A stretch of DNA of 64,000 bases from the NCBI GenBank assembly GCA_025499705.1, contig JAFMVE010000002.1:159389-223388 (forward strand), in the 5' to 3' direction. Every line of letters starts with the position of its first letter. The stretch's first letter is position 1. The position numbers and the translations under genes are program-made. Under the pieces are notes generated by a model, which ran no database searches, was not told the origin of the DNA, and saw nothing but the letters and a program-made list of their open reading frames with translations. Of this stretch, positions 8,362 through 18,714 are shown in pieces. The DNA is from Carboxylicivirga caseinilyticus. GTDB taxonomy: Bacteria; Bacteroidota; Bacteroidia; Bacteroidales; Marinilabiliaceae.

Positions 8362-10167
8362 TTATTTTTCGATTTTAACTTCTTGTTCAATATTTACAAT
8401 TGCAGGACAACTTGTTGCCAACTTCAATACGTCAGACTTACCAGCCTTGATCACCCAAACTAATTTTTGTGCATGGTGACTTTGAACGGATTTAACCCTC
8501 ACTCTTTCTTTTCCTTCAATGATAGATAATCCATCACCTTTAAGAGTGACCATTAATGGTGCCGGTTGCTGATTGATTTGTCCCATATAGGTAGGATATG
8601 GCAGATTTCCGATATTTTCAAGATAAGTCTCCAAACGGTAGACTCCTCCACCCAAAGGGCTAAGTTTTGTGCCAACGAATTTAAATGCAGGTAGCTCACT
8701 ACAAATACTGGCAAGGGCCGGAATTTGTTTGGCAAGAATTGAAGCGATACTATCCTCAACAGGTGTATTATCCATAAACGGAATCAAACCTCCAATTTCA
8801 ACTTCGCCCAACTGTGGATGATTATAAACCTGCCAATCTACAAAAGCTTTTTGATTCGTGTTTTTATAATATTCCAGCAATTGCTCTTCTTTGCCTGGCT
8901 TTGCTTTTTTAGTTGCTTCAACCTTATCCTTTTTAGTTTTCGTGGTGTCGCTTTTTATTTCAGGTGTCCAAAGATTTACACTTAGTGATGGCACTCCCAA
9001 TTGAAAGTAGGCCCATAACTCTATCGATCCATTCAACGGATCTTCCGGTTTGATCCTTTTAGTCTGATATCCTTGCTTTTTAAGGTTTGTCTGGTATTTT
9101 TTTGAAAGATCTTTATAGAACGAAAGATCTTGTTTCTGAAAATCAGTCAGGGCCTTCTCCATTAGCATTCCAACTACATCTGACTCCTCAATGTCGTATT
9201 CAGGATGTGCATCACTAATGGCCTTCACAACCTCTTTCACCGAATAGGTTTGCTGAGGCGATAGCCCTGATATACGGGCAATGCGGCTATTTAACTTTAC
9301 TTTTTCCGGATCAAATCCTCCTTTACCTGGCTCCGGTATATTGGTTAGTAACGAAGACTCTCCTAAAGTAATACACATATTTATCTCCGGATGATCATAT
9401 ATAAACTTCATTATTCCATATGTCTCACTTGCATAACCAGGCCATAATCCCGAAACTTTATCAAAGTATTTAAAAGCATGTGGGAAGTTTATCCCCGGAT
9501 TAATTCCGCCCAAACCATCTTCATTAAATAAACCATCTCCATCATTATCGGTACCTTCAGAGTACAATGTCCATCCTCCATCTCCATCTTCATCCTTTGT
9601 CATCAAAAGCGAATCGGTTTTTGAAATTGAATACTCACCATCTGGTTTTTTAACACGCATCATGGTAATAAAGCCATCTCCATTCAAATCTTCCACACCA
9701 TCTTCGTTGGTTTGCTCATCCATATCATCGTTGACAGCAAAAGCATTTTTAGGCGATTTGATTTTTGAAACGGCAAAAAAGTTCTGGGCAGCATCAGGAT
9801 TACCAACAGGAAGAATGTACCATTTTAACTCTTTATTAAGTTCTTTGTGTGCCGTTAGATACTCAGTAAGGTACAAGGCTCCTTCGGTCGAAAGAGGATT
9901 TACACCCTGCATATTGGCAGCTACAAAAACTGCCGGTACATTTTTAAGATCAGCACCAACCTCAATTACTGTCAATTGATTACTTCCAGGACTAGTGGCA
10001 ATGTTATGCAGTTTTACCTTTCCATTGGATTGATCTTTAATACTTTTAAGTAAGGTTGTGATTTCACTCGTCTTATGATAAGATTTAAAGTGTTCTTCCT
10101 TCTGAGCTTTAATCGGAATTGATAGAAGCATTAGGCCGGCCAGGAAGAAGCCAACATGTTTTTGCAT
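8362..10167 (-). CDS. Secreted M14-like protein lacking the zinc ligands (predicted pseudoenzyme)
   Basis: This 601-aa protein has a signal peptide (to about residue 21) and the same plan as its downstream neighbour, including Asp-rich loops (DLNGDG, DEDGDG, DNDGDG). At the position of HGNE it has QGVN (Q87, N90); at the NRN arginine it has Ile in NPGIN; and at the third zinc ligand it has Gly (CITLGESS). All three zinc ligands and the substrate arginine therefore appear lost, while the fold is kept. It also has a Lys-rich insertion around residues 405-420. It is the first gene of the pair, with 6 nt to the next. A binding, scaffold or regulatory role is inferred. Confidence 0.8.
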   Translation of the reverse strand: MQKHVGFFLAGLMLLSIPIKAQKEEHFKSYHKTSEITTLLKSIKDQSNGKVKLHNIATSPGSNQLTVIEVGADLKNVPAVFVAANMQGVNPLSTEGALYLTEYLTAHKELNKELKWYILPVGNPDAAQNFFAVSKIKSPKNAFAVNDDMDEQTNEDGVEDLNGDGFITMMRVKKPDGEYSISKTDSLLMTKDEDGDGGWTLYSEGTDNDGDGLFNEDGLGGINPGINFPHAFKYFDKVSGLWPGYASETYGIMKFIYDHPEINMCITLGESSLLTNIPEPGKGGFDPEKVKLNSRIARISGLSPQQTYSVKEVVKAISDAHPEYDIEESDVVGMLMEKALTDFQKQDLSFYKDLSKKYQTNLKKQGYQTKRIKPEDPLNGSIELWAYFQLGVPSLSVNLWTPEIKSDTTKTKKDKVEATKKAKPGKEEQLLEYYKNTNQKAFVDWQVYNHPQLGEVEIGGLIPFMDNTPVEDSIASILAKQIPALASICSELPAFKFVGTKLSPLGGGVYRLETYLENIGNLPYPTYMGQINQQPAPLMVTLKGDGLSIIEGKERVRVKSVQSHHAQKLVWVIKAGKSDVLKLATSCPAIVNIEQEVKIEK

Positions 10168-10380
10168 AGATTAAATATTAACATTATTAATATAATGCAG
10201 CATTCGATTGGGCTACATTTTTACCAGTACGTTGCGTTACGTATACTATTTGGAAAGAACCGCACCATTCAATTGTGCAATTATGAATGATGCAGCTGTA
10301 AACTTAAAATAAATGATGTTGTTAACAAAAGGCCAGCTTATTTTTTCAACTTAAAGTCAAATTAATAATACCAGGCAGAA
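10168..10380. other. Intergenic region between glgB and the M14 operon
   Basis: This 213-nt AT-rich gap lies downstream of glgB and upstream of the M14 operon, both on the minus strand. It should hold the M14 promoter and perhaps the end of the kdsB-glgB transcript. I found no clear terminator hairpin and no full TAnnTTTG box on the minus strand. Confidence 0.5.
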
Positions 10381-12384
10381 CTAATAAACACTCTTTATTT
10401 CCTGTTTTTTAATCACTAAAGCCATTCGGGCAGGCAGATACAATAACAAATGATGTTGTCCGTTGGCAATTGCCTGACTATAATACATCTGTCCTTTTTC
10501 TATTCGGTTAAATCCACCAAACTTTTCATCATCAGTTGTAAAAAGAACCTTGTATTTACCAGCATTTACTGGTATACCATAACCTGTAAATGATTGAACC
10601 GGATTAAAATTAAAAACGAATAAATAGTCACCCCTTGAAAAAGCCAACACCTGATCCGGTCCATTGTCAAAACGATGTTCCAAATATTTATCGAGAACTT
10701 TTTCTGAAGCAAAAAGATTTATAGCTGCCTCATCAAACTCATTTAATTGCTTGAATCGCAAATCAGAATTTTTCACCAGAGACCATTGACGACGGGCATA
10801 CTTAAATGAAAAACCATTTCCTTCTCTTGGAAAATCGATCCATTCGGGATGGCCAAATTCATTCCCCATAAAATTTAGATATCCGCCCGAAGCTGTACCT
10901 AAAGTGATGAGGCGAATCATTTTATGTAATGCCATAGCTCTGTCAATCACAAGATTTCTCCAATGTGTTGACATGTGTTCATACATCTCCTTATCTGCCA
11001 ACCTGAAAATGATAGTTTTATCGCCCACCAAGGCCTGGTCGTGCGATTCGGCATAACTGATGGTATGCTCCTCTACCCTATGCTGACTTAATTCATGATA
11101 AATTTGCCCAACATTCCAGTTTTCATCAGCCTGTTCCTTTATCAGTTTTATCCAAAAATCAGGCACACCCATTGAAAGACGATAATCAAAACCGATTCCT
11201 CCGTCCTTAATCCTACCCGCTAAACCGGGATAACCACTCATCTCCTCAGCAATGCTTATTGCATATGGTTTTACATCATGAATAAGTTGATTGGCCAGAG
11301 TGAGATAACAAAGAGCATCTTCACTGGATACACCATGAAAATAATCATCGTAACCTGTAAAGTCCTTGCCCAAACCATGGTCGTGATATATCATACTGGT
11401 AACTCCATCGAAACGAAAACCATCAAAATGAAATTCTTCAATCCAATACCTGCAGTTTGATAACAGAAAGGCTAAAACTTCTTCTTTACCATAATCGAAA
11501 CATCTTGAATCCCAGGCCGGATGGTCGTACTGATCGAAATATTGGGTGCGGTCGCCATCAAAATTACTTAGTCCTTCCAACTCATTTTTCACCGAGTGTG
11601 AATGCACAATATCCATAATAACAGCAATCCCCATGTTATGAGCTGTATTAATCAGCCCTTTTAGTTCTTCAGGTGTACCAAACCTTGAACTGACAGCAAA
11701 AAAATTGGACACATGATATCCAAAGCTTCCGTAATACGGATGCTCCTGAATAGCCATCAGCTGAATGGTGTTATAACCAAGCGATTTGATATGAGGCAAT
11801 ACATTTTCGGTAAATTCGGTGAATGAGGCAACCTTTTCTTCCTCAGAAGACATTCCAACATGTGCCTCATAAATCAAAGGATGAAAATCATCAGACTGTA
11901 TCTTAAATTTAGAATCAGACCAAGTATACTCATGTTCGGGACACCAAACCTGAGCATCAAATCCTTTGGTTGCTTCATCCTGTATCACTCTTTTAGCATA
12001 AGAAGGAATACGATGTCCGTCACCACCTTCCCAAAAAACATGCAACTTAAAATGATCTTTATGCGACAGAATATGATCAGGAATAAACAATTCCCATATT
12101 CCTTTATCCTTCCTGATAAACTGAAATCCCGGCTTGGGATTCCAACCCGTAAATTCGCCTATCAGATAAATTGCTGTTGCATTAGGTGCCCACTCTCTCA
12201 ATACCCATTCGCCATTCTCCGAATGCAGTCCCATCCACTCATAGCGTGATGCAAAATGCTTAAGCCCTCCATACATTTCATTTATCTCATCCAGTTTATG
12301 AAGAAACTTTTCATGCCGTCGAATTATCTCACTTGTATGTGGTTCAAGCCATGGATCAGTTTTTATGAGGTTGGGTGTGGTCAT
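10381..12384 (-). CDS. glgB: 1,4-alpha-glucan branching enzyme, GH13_8 (eukaryote-like)
   Basis: The 667-aa enzyme makes alpha-1,6 branches in glycogen. Residues ~55-145 form the N-terminal CBM48 module (LREWAPNATAIYLIGEFTGW). The catalytic barrel has FRFDGVTSMIYHDHG with the nucleophile D326, SIAEEMSGYPG with the acid/base E380, and SYAESHDQAL with the transition-state His-Asp. These motifs and the length are closer to the animal/plant GBE1 type (GH13_8) than to the ~730-aa E. coli type. kdsB lies 3 nt upstream, so the two are almost certainly co-transcribed. It complements the synthase/phosphorylase fusion 5 kb away. Confidence 0.95.
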   Translation of the reverse strand: MTTPNLIKTDPWLEPHTSEIIRRHEKFLHKLDEINEMYGGLKHFASRYEWMGLHSENGEWVLREWAPNATAIYLIGEFTGWNPKPGFQFIRKDKGIWELFIPDHILSHKDHFKLHVFWEGGDGHRIPSYAKRVIQDEATKGFDAQVWCPEHEYTWSDSKFKIQSDDFHPLIYEAHVGMSSEEEKVASFTEFTENVLPHIKSLGYNTIQLMAIQEHPYYGSFGYHVSNFFAVSSRFGTPEELKGLINTAHNMGIAVIMDIVHSHSVKNELEGLSNFDGDRTQYFDQYDHPAWDSRCFDYGKEEVLAFLLSNCRYWIEEFHFDGFRFDGVTSMIYHDHGLGKDFTGYDDYFHGVSSEDALCYLTLANQLIHDVKPYAISIAEEMSGYPGLAGRIKDGGIGFDYRLSMGVPDFWIKLIKEQADENWNVGQIYHELSQHRVEEHTISYAESHDQALVGDKTIIFRLADKEMYEHMSTHWRNLVIDRAMALHKMIRLITLGTASGGYLNFMGNEFGHPEWIDFPREGNGFSFKYARRQWSLVKNSDLRFKQLNEFDEAAINLFASEKVLDKYLEHRFDNGPDQVLAFSRGDYLFVFNFNPVQSFTGYGIPVNAGKYKVLFTTDDEKFGGFNRIEKGQMYYSQAIANGQHHLLLYLPARMALVIKKQEIKSVY

Positions 12385-12387
12385 ATT

Positions 12388-13149
12388 TTATTGTATTATA
12401 CCGGATTTTAACAGATTTTCAAGATCTTCAGGTGTATCAATGGCAACTGCCTGTTCATGGGTTTCTTCTACCCGAATGGAATAACCATTCTCAAGCCATC
12501 TCAATTGTTCTAAAGATTCGGCCAGTTCCAATTGGCCAAGGGGCAGGCGGGTTATTTCATTTAAAACATCCGAACGATACCCATACAAACCAATATGATT
12601 ATAATACTGATGTTTACTAATCCAATCCTTCTCTGGTTCTGAACGCAGGTATGGAATAGGCGAGCGGCTAAAATAAAGTGCTTTTTTATCTTTACTAACC
12701 ACTACTTTAGGTTTGTTGGGATTAAATAAATCTTCTGTTTTAGAAACAGGTTTAACCAACGTAGCCAGTTGAGTTTCTTCTTCATTAAAACAATTGGCAA
12801 CCAAAGCAATCTGTTCGGGGCTAATAAAAGGCTCATCACCTTGTATATTTAAAACTGCATAAAACTCTTTTCCTTCTATTTTCTCAACTTTTTGTAATGC
12901 CTCTGCACACCTGTCGGTACCACTCTGATGATCAACTGAAGTCATTACTACCTTTCCTCCAAAACTCAAAACTGCCTTTTCGATGCGTTCATCATCGGTA
13001 GCAACATAAACAAAATCAAGGTGTTTTTTGGTTTGTTCATACACCCTTTGAATCATTGGTTTTCCGCCAATATCAGCCAAAGGTTTACCGGGGAAACGGG
13101 TTGAGCCAAAACGGGCGGGGATTAATCCCAGAATATTCTTTTCAATCAT
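12388..13149 (-). CDS. kdsB: 3-deoxy-manno-octulosonate cytidylyltransferase (CMP-Kdo synthetase)
   Basis: This 253-aa cytoplasmic enzyme activates Kdo with CTP to give CMP-Kdo for the inner core of LPS. The N-terminus LIPARFGSTRFPGKPLADIGGKPMI is the nucleotidyltransferase signature; YVATDDERI, NIQGDEPFI and YFSRSPIPYLR are further conserved KdsB blocks. The length is typical. It is the promoter-proximal gene of a two-gene unit with glgB (3 nt apart), joining an LPS gene to a glycogen gene. Confidence 0.96.
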   Translation of the reverse strand: MIEKNILGLIPARFGSTRFPGKPLADIGGKPMIQRVYEQTKKHLDFVYVATDDERIEKAVLSFGGKVVMTSVDHQSGTDRCAEALQKVEKIEGKEFYAVLNIQGDEPFISPEQIALVANCFNEEETQLATLVKPVSKTEDLFNPNKPKVVVSKDKKALYFSRSPIPYLRSEPEKDWISKHQYYNHIGLYGYRSDVLNEITRLPLGQLELAESLEQLRWLENGYSIRVEETHEQAVAIDTPEDLENLLKSGIIQ

Positions 13150-13253
13150 ATAATCATCAAATCGGTTTCATGGTAAATTTAATGATATTTTCTTTCGGCT
13201 TCCTATTAACAAAAATTGTTTTGAGCTTTTCCCTGAAAAAACAATGAGAATTG

Positions 13254-13261
13254 TAACTTTG
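13254..13261 (+). promoter_or_regulatory. -7 box candidate for the sigma-54 activator/lptE/secG operon
   Basis: TAACTTTG matches the Bacteroidetes -7 consensus TAnnTTTG at every fixed position and lies 56 nt before the ATG at 13318. No TTG is correctly spaced upstream, so only the -7 element is supported. Confidence 0.35.
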
Positions 13262-13317
13262 TCAGTCAATCTGCTAAAATTGCAGTCTAAATATTTTCGA
13301 CTCAAAAAAAGTAATCC

Positions 13318-14565
13318 ATGGATCTACAGCAAATCAAGCAAAGATTTGGCATCATAGGTAATGCATTTGGTCTCAACAGAGCCATTGATGTTGCCGTACA
13401 GGTTGCTCCAACCGACCTTTCTGTATTGATTACTGGTGAGAGTGGTACCGGTAAAGAAGTTTTTCCTCAAATCATTCATCAGAACAGTGCCCGAAAACAT
13501 GGCCCTTATGTTGCCGTTAACTGCGGTGCCATTCCTGAAGGTACTATTGATTCTGAATTATTTGGCCATGAAAAAGGAGCATTTACAGGAGCTCTTTCTG
13601 ATCGGAAAGGTTATTTTGAGGAAGCGAATAAAGGAACCATCTTTTTGGATGAAATTGGGGAACTTCCTTTGGCAACCCAGGTGAGACTTTTAAGAGTACT
13701 GGAAACAGGTGAATTTATGAAAGTAGGTTCATCAAAGGTTCTTAAAACAGATGTTCGTGTGGTTGCTGCCACTAATGTCGATATGGAAAAGGCAATCAAA
13801 GAAAGTAAGTTTCGCGAAGATCTGTATTATCGTTTAAACAGTGTACCCATTAAGATTCCGCCTCTACGGGATCGATCAGAAGATATTTACTTGCTATTCA
13901 GAAAATTCTCAAGTGATTTTGCCAATCGTTACCGCATGCCGGCTATCAAATTGGATGAAGACGCTAAAAAACTTTTAATGGGTTATCGCTGGCCGGGTAA
14001 CATTCGTCAATTAAAAAATATCACAGAACAGATTTCTGTTATCGAACAAAAAAGAGAGATTGATGCAGAGGTTATGAGTCGTTATCTTCCTTATCATACT
14101 GGAGGTAATCTCCCAGCCTTAATCGACCAGAAAAGCATGCCTGGAGGAGCCGATTTCAATACCGAAAGAGAAATATTGTACAAAGTTTTGTTTGACATGA
14201 AACGCGACATGAACGACCTTAAAAAACTTGTTCATGGCTTACTGGAAGATGGTCCGGTTGTGGCACAAAGTGAGCATGCCAACATTGTTCAAAAGTTATA
14301 TCAGAATGATGACGGTAGTTTTATAAGTGATAATAATGTGCCCACAGTTCCAACTTTTAACAATGTTTCAAACGATCAGCATACTGGTATTGAGGATACC
14401 GAAGAGTTTGTAGAAGAATCATTATCTCTGGCTGATAAAGAAATTGAACTGATAAAAAAGGCATTGGATAAATACAATGGAAAACGAAAACATGCAGCCC
14501 GTGAATTAGGTATTTCGGAGCGCACGTTATATCGTAAAATAAAAGAATATCAAATAGAAGGATAA
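13318..14565 (+). CDS. Sigma-54 interaction domain transcriptional activator without a sensor domain
   Basis: This 415-aa protein starts almost directly with the AAA+ domain: Walker A GESGTGKE at residue 40, the sigma-54 contact loop GAFTGA at 87-92, and Walker B TIFLDEIGEL. A variable acidic stretch (~260-365) leads to a C-terminal Fis-type helix-turn-helix (ARELGISERTLYRKIKEY). There is no receiver, GAF or PAS domain. The intact GAFTGA loop suggests it can activate RNA polymerase-sigma-54 by ATP hydrolysis. It heads a tight operon with lptE (12 nt), the TPR gene (9 nt) and secG (10 nt), which hints at control of envelope functions; its target promoters cannot be seen here. Confidence 0.9.
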   Translation: MDLQQIKQRFGIIGNAFGLNRAIDVAVQVAPTDLSVLITGESGTGKEVFPQIIHQNSARKHGPYVAVNCGAIPEGTIDSELFGHEKGAFTGALSDRKGYFEEANKGTIFLDEIGELPLATQVRLLRVLETGEFMKVGSSKVLKTDVRVVAATNVDMEKAIKESKFREDLYYRLNSVPIKIPPLRDRSEDIYLLFRKFSSDFANRYRMPAIKLDEDAKKLLMGYRWPGNIRQLKNITEQISVIEQKREIDAEVMSRYLPYHTGGNLPALIDQKSMPGGADFNTEREILYKVLFDMKRDMNDLKKLVHGLLEDGPVVAQSEHANIVQKLYQNDDGSFISDNNVPTVPTFNNVSNDQHTGIEDTEEFVEESLSLADKEIELIKKALDKYNGKRKHAARELGISERTLYRKIKEYQIEG

Positions 14566-14577
14566 TATACTTGGAAG

Positions 14578-15090
14578 ATGATTAAAAACATCAAAATACT
14601 AGGTGCATTGGCTCTGATCATTTCAGGATTGGTAGCCTGCAAAATTGAAATGACAATGAGTGGAGCTTCTATCCCTGAAAATATTAAAACCTTTTCGGTT
14701 CAATATTTCAACAACCGTGCTCCTTTAATTAATCCTACGTTAAGTCAGGAATTTACTGAAGGGCTTAAAGATCGTATTACGAATGAATCGCGTCTTAAGC
14801 TGGCTTCAAATAATGGGGATATTGATTTTTCGGGTGAGATCACCGGATACGACATTCGTCCTATGGCTATTCAGGCCGATGCGGTTTCGGCACAAACCCG
14901 ATTGACGATGAATGTTAAGGTACGCTACAAAAATTATAAAGACCCGAAAAAGAACTGGGAATCTTCATTCTCCGCTTTTCGTGATTTTGATTCTGATCAG
15001 AACATTAATGCGGTAGAAGCTGATTTAACCAAAGAGATGGTAGAAGAAATAACTGAAAATATTTTCAACAAGGCTTTTGCCGACTGGTAG
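14578..15090 (+). CDS. lptE: LptE-family LPS-assembly lipoprotein
   Basis: This 170-aa protein has a lipoprotein signal with the lipobox LVAC and the lipidated cysteine at C21. The mature part fits the LptE plug of the LptDE translocon: an N-terminal strand followed by LSQEFTEGLKDRI, then LKLASNNGDIDFSGEITGYDIRP and TRLTMNVKVRYKNY. LptE sits in the outer membrane and helps LptD insert LPS in the outer leaflet. It is co-transcribed with the sigma-54 activator and secG. Confidence 0.87.
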   Translation: MIKNIKILGALALIISGLVACKIEMTMSGASIPENIKTFSVQYFNNRAPLINPTLSQEFTEGLKDRITNESRLKLASNNGDIDFSGEITGYDIRPMAIQADAVSAQTRLTMNVKVRYKNYKDPKKNWESSFSAFRDFDSDQNINAVEADLTKEMVEEITENIFNKAFADW

Positions 15091-15099
15091 ACATCACAC

Positions 15100-16038
15100 A
15101 TGAACAAAACAGAGTTTTTTGATTACGTTAACAGCCCGGATCGACTGAACAAGGATACCGTTGCTTCACTAAATGAAATTATTGAAGAGTATCCCTGGTT
15201 CCAGACGGCTCGTCTGTTGCTTGTTAAAAACCTGCATGTAATTGATCACGTAAAGTTCAATAGCGAACTAAAAACATCTGCAGCTTATATCGTTGATCGT
15301 AAACGGCTATTTGATCTGATTCATAATAATGAGATGATCAAAGAAGAGCCTGTTCAGGAAGAGGTGAAGGTAGTGGAGCAAAAAGCTGAAGAACTCGAAA
15401 TTCCAAAGACAACGATTGAAGAAGAACCGGATGTCAAAAGCCGTTCTTCCATTGAAATGTCGACAAACATCAGTTCTATCAGTGATTATTTCCAGGCTGA
15501 TGATGTGTATGAAACCAACGATGGAAAAACACTTGATTTTAGTAATCTTGGAATCAAATCTGATGAAGAAGAAGCTCCTGTTGTTCTGCCAAGTGCTGAC
15601 TTTCTGGAATATGAATCAAGTGACTATACAGGTTATCAGTTACATCATGCAGACAACATTAATGAAGAAGAAAATCGATCATTCTCTGATTGGTTAAATG
15701 CCTTACGTCATGCTCCTGTTCAATCCAGTGAAAAAGAGACAGCTAATCCAAAGAGAAAATCACAGCAACTAATCGATAATTTCTTAAATATTGATACCCC
15801 AAAGGTTATTGCCAAACCCAATAGTAAACCTAGCAGTAACGGCAACGAACGCCATGAACAAAGTCTTAAGGAAAGTGATGATTTACTATCGGAAACATTA
15901 GCAAATATTTACATCAAGCAAAAGCATTACGAAAAAGCTATTGCTATTTATGAAAAGTTGCGTTTGAAATATCCCGAAAAAAGTGTTTACTTTGCCGAGC
16001 AAATTAGCAACCTAGAAAAAAGTATTAATAATCAATAA
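15100..16038 (+). CDS. TPR-containing protein of the secG locus
   Basis: This 312-aa protein has a conserved N-terminal helical part (FFDYVNSPDRLNKDTVASLNEIIEEYPWFQTARLLL, residues ~5-45), a long acidic, probably disordered middle (~90-260), and a TPR-like repeat near the C-terminus (ETLANIYIKQKHYEKAIAIYEKL). It has no signal peptide or membrane helix, so it is probably cytoplasmic. I recall genes of this kind next to lptE and secG in many Bacteroidetes, but no function is known to me. It lies 9 nt after lptE and 10 nt before secG. Confidence 0.75.
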   Translation: MNKTEFFDYVNSPDRLNKDTVASLNEIIEEYPWFQTARLLLVKNLHVIDHVKFNSELKTSAAYIVDRKRLFDLIHNNEMIKEEPVQEEVKVVEQKAEELEIPKTTIEEEPDVKSRSSIEMSTNISSISDYFQADDVYETNDGKTLDFSNLGIKSDEEEAPVVLPSADFLEYESSDYTGYQLHHADNINEEENRSFSDWLNALRHAPVQSSEKETANPKRKSQQLIDNFLNIDTPKVIAKPNSKPSSNGNERHEQSLKESDDLLSETLANIYIKQKHYEKAIAIYEKLRLKYPEKSVYFAEQISNLEKSINNQ

Positions 16039-16048
16039 ATAGAGAAAT

Positions 16049-16402
16049 ATGTATTCGTTTATTTCGATACTAGTTATTATAGCGAGCATCCTTCTAATCC
16101 TTATCGTTTTGGTTCAAAACTCAAAAGGTGGAGGTTTAGCTTCTAATTTTTCAGCTTCCAATCAGGTAATGGGAGTTCGAAAAACCACTGACTTCCTTGA
16201 AAAAGCTACATGGACTTTGGCTGGTGCTCTTTTAATCCTATCATTTGTTGCAGTAATGGTATTACCTAAAGCTACTGCCAGTAGTGCTGAAGTAGATGAA
16301 AAAATTAATGCATTACCACAGCAACAACAAGAAGTACCTGCATTTCCTACTCCGGCAGAAGGTGATCAAACTCAGGAAACAACTACTGAAGGCGCTGAAT
16401 AG
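16049..16402 (+). CDS. secG: Preprotein translocase subunit SecG
   Basis: The 117-aa protein has two membrane helices (~3-22 and ~53-73) separated by the SecG signature LVQNSKGGGLASNF and a GVRKTTDFLEKATW loop. A Gln/Glu/Thr-rich tail follows. SecG assists SecYE and SecA in protein export. It is the last gene of the operon and is followed by a terminator. Confidence 0.95.
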   Translation: MYSFISILVIIASILLILIVLVQNSKGGGLASNFSASNQVMGVRKTTDFLEKATWTLAGALLILSFVAVMVLPKATASSAEVDEKINALPQQQQEVPAFPTPAEGDQTQETTTEGAE

Positions 16403-16425
16403 CCTAAGTAGGATGAAAATATAGT

Positions 16426-16457
16426 AAGCCGGTCTTTCATTGAAGGACCGGCTTTTT
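16426..16457 (+). terminator. Terminator after secG
   Basis: A 12-bp stem with one G-U pair (arms 16426-16437 and 16443-16454, AAGCCGGTC in the left arm) is followed by TTTTT. It closes the activator-lptE-TPR-secG operon. Confidence 0.9.
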
Positions 16458-16473
16458 GTTTATACCAACACAA

Positions 16474-16498
16474 TGTTAGCTGACAGTCACAGCTAACA
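16474..16498. repeat. Perfect 9-bp inverted repeat upstream of groES
   Basis: TGTTAGCTG-N7-CAGCTAACA lies between the secG terminator and groES, about 150 nt before the groES start. It has no T-run and is not needed for termination, so it may be an operator. It shares only TTAGC/GCTAA with the HrcA operator CIRCE and has a shorter spacer. Confidence 0.6.
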
Positions 16499-16651
16499 CA
16501 TTCTGCAATTTTGACTTTTCATGACACAGCCCCGTGACAGATAACTGAAAAAAAGGCAGACTTTTTATCAAAAATACCCGTAAATTGTATTTGGCATACT
16601 TTGTGAGATTCTTGCCAGCGTAAAATAGTTTAATCTTAAAATTTAATAGAT

Positions 16652-16930
16652 ATGTCAGATTTAAAAGGTAAAGTTTTAGCCGGTAAAATTTTGGTTAAGC
16701 CACAGGAAGCTGAAACTAAAACTTCTAGTGGTATTATCATTCCTGATTCAGCAAAAGAAAAGCCATTACAGGGCGAAGTTGTTTTAGTAGGTGCTGCTAA
16801 AAAAGACGAAGAAATGGAAATTAATACAGGTGATGTTGTGCTTTATGGTAAGTATAGCGGAACTGAATTAAACATCGATGGTACTGATTACCTGTTGATG
16901 TCTCAGTCTGATGTGTTGTATATCCTTTAA
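16652..16930 (+). CDS. groES: Co-chaperonin GroES
   Basis: The 92-aa protein caps the GroEL folding chamber. It contains GKILVKPQEAETKTSSGIIIPDSAKEKPLQGEV (the mobile loop region) and GDVVLYGKYSGTELNIDGTDYLLMSQSDVLYIL at the C-terminus. Length and order are standard, with groEL 91 nt downstream. The upstream region (16499-16651) holds an imperfect -7-like TTTG element near 16596-16603 but no clear promoter. Confidence 0.98.
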   Translation: MSDLKGKVLAGKILVKPQEAETKTSSGIIIPDSAKEKPLQGEVVLVGAAKKDEEMEINTGDVVLYGKYSGTELNIDGTDYLLMSQSDVLYIL

Positions 16931-16997
16931 AAATTAGTTAGTTAGTTTTCAGTCAGAAGACAGACGTATATATAAACGTCTAAAATACTGACATTAA

Positions 16998-18662
<1,665 letters not shown>

Positions 18663-18682
18663 AATTATCATTCTTAATATAG

Positions 18683-18714
18683 AAAAAGGGATTCATATGA
18701 GTCCCTTTTTTTTT
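18683..18714 (+). terminator. Terminator after groEL
   Basis: A long near-perfect stem (AAAAAGGGATTCAT against ATGAGTCCCTTTTT, one G-U pair) is followed by more T. It ends the groES-groEL transcript. Confidence 0.9.

Noticed and set aside
16474..16498. CIRCE element for HrcA upstream of groES
   Set aside because: Only TTAGC/GCTAA agree; the inner half-sites and the 9-nt spacer of CIRCE are absent.
16593..16615. Sigma-54 promoter (TTGGCA...TTGC) before groES
   Set aside because: GG and GC elements are about 20 bp apart, but sigma-54 needs about 10 bp between them.
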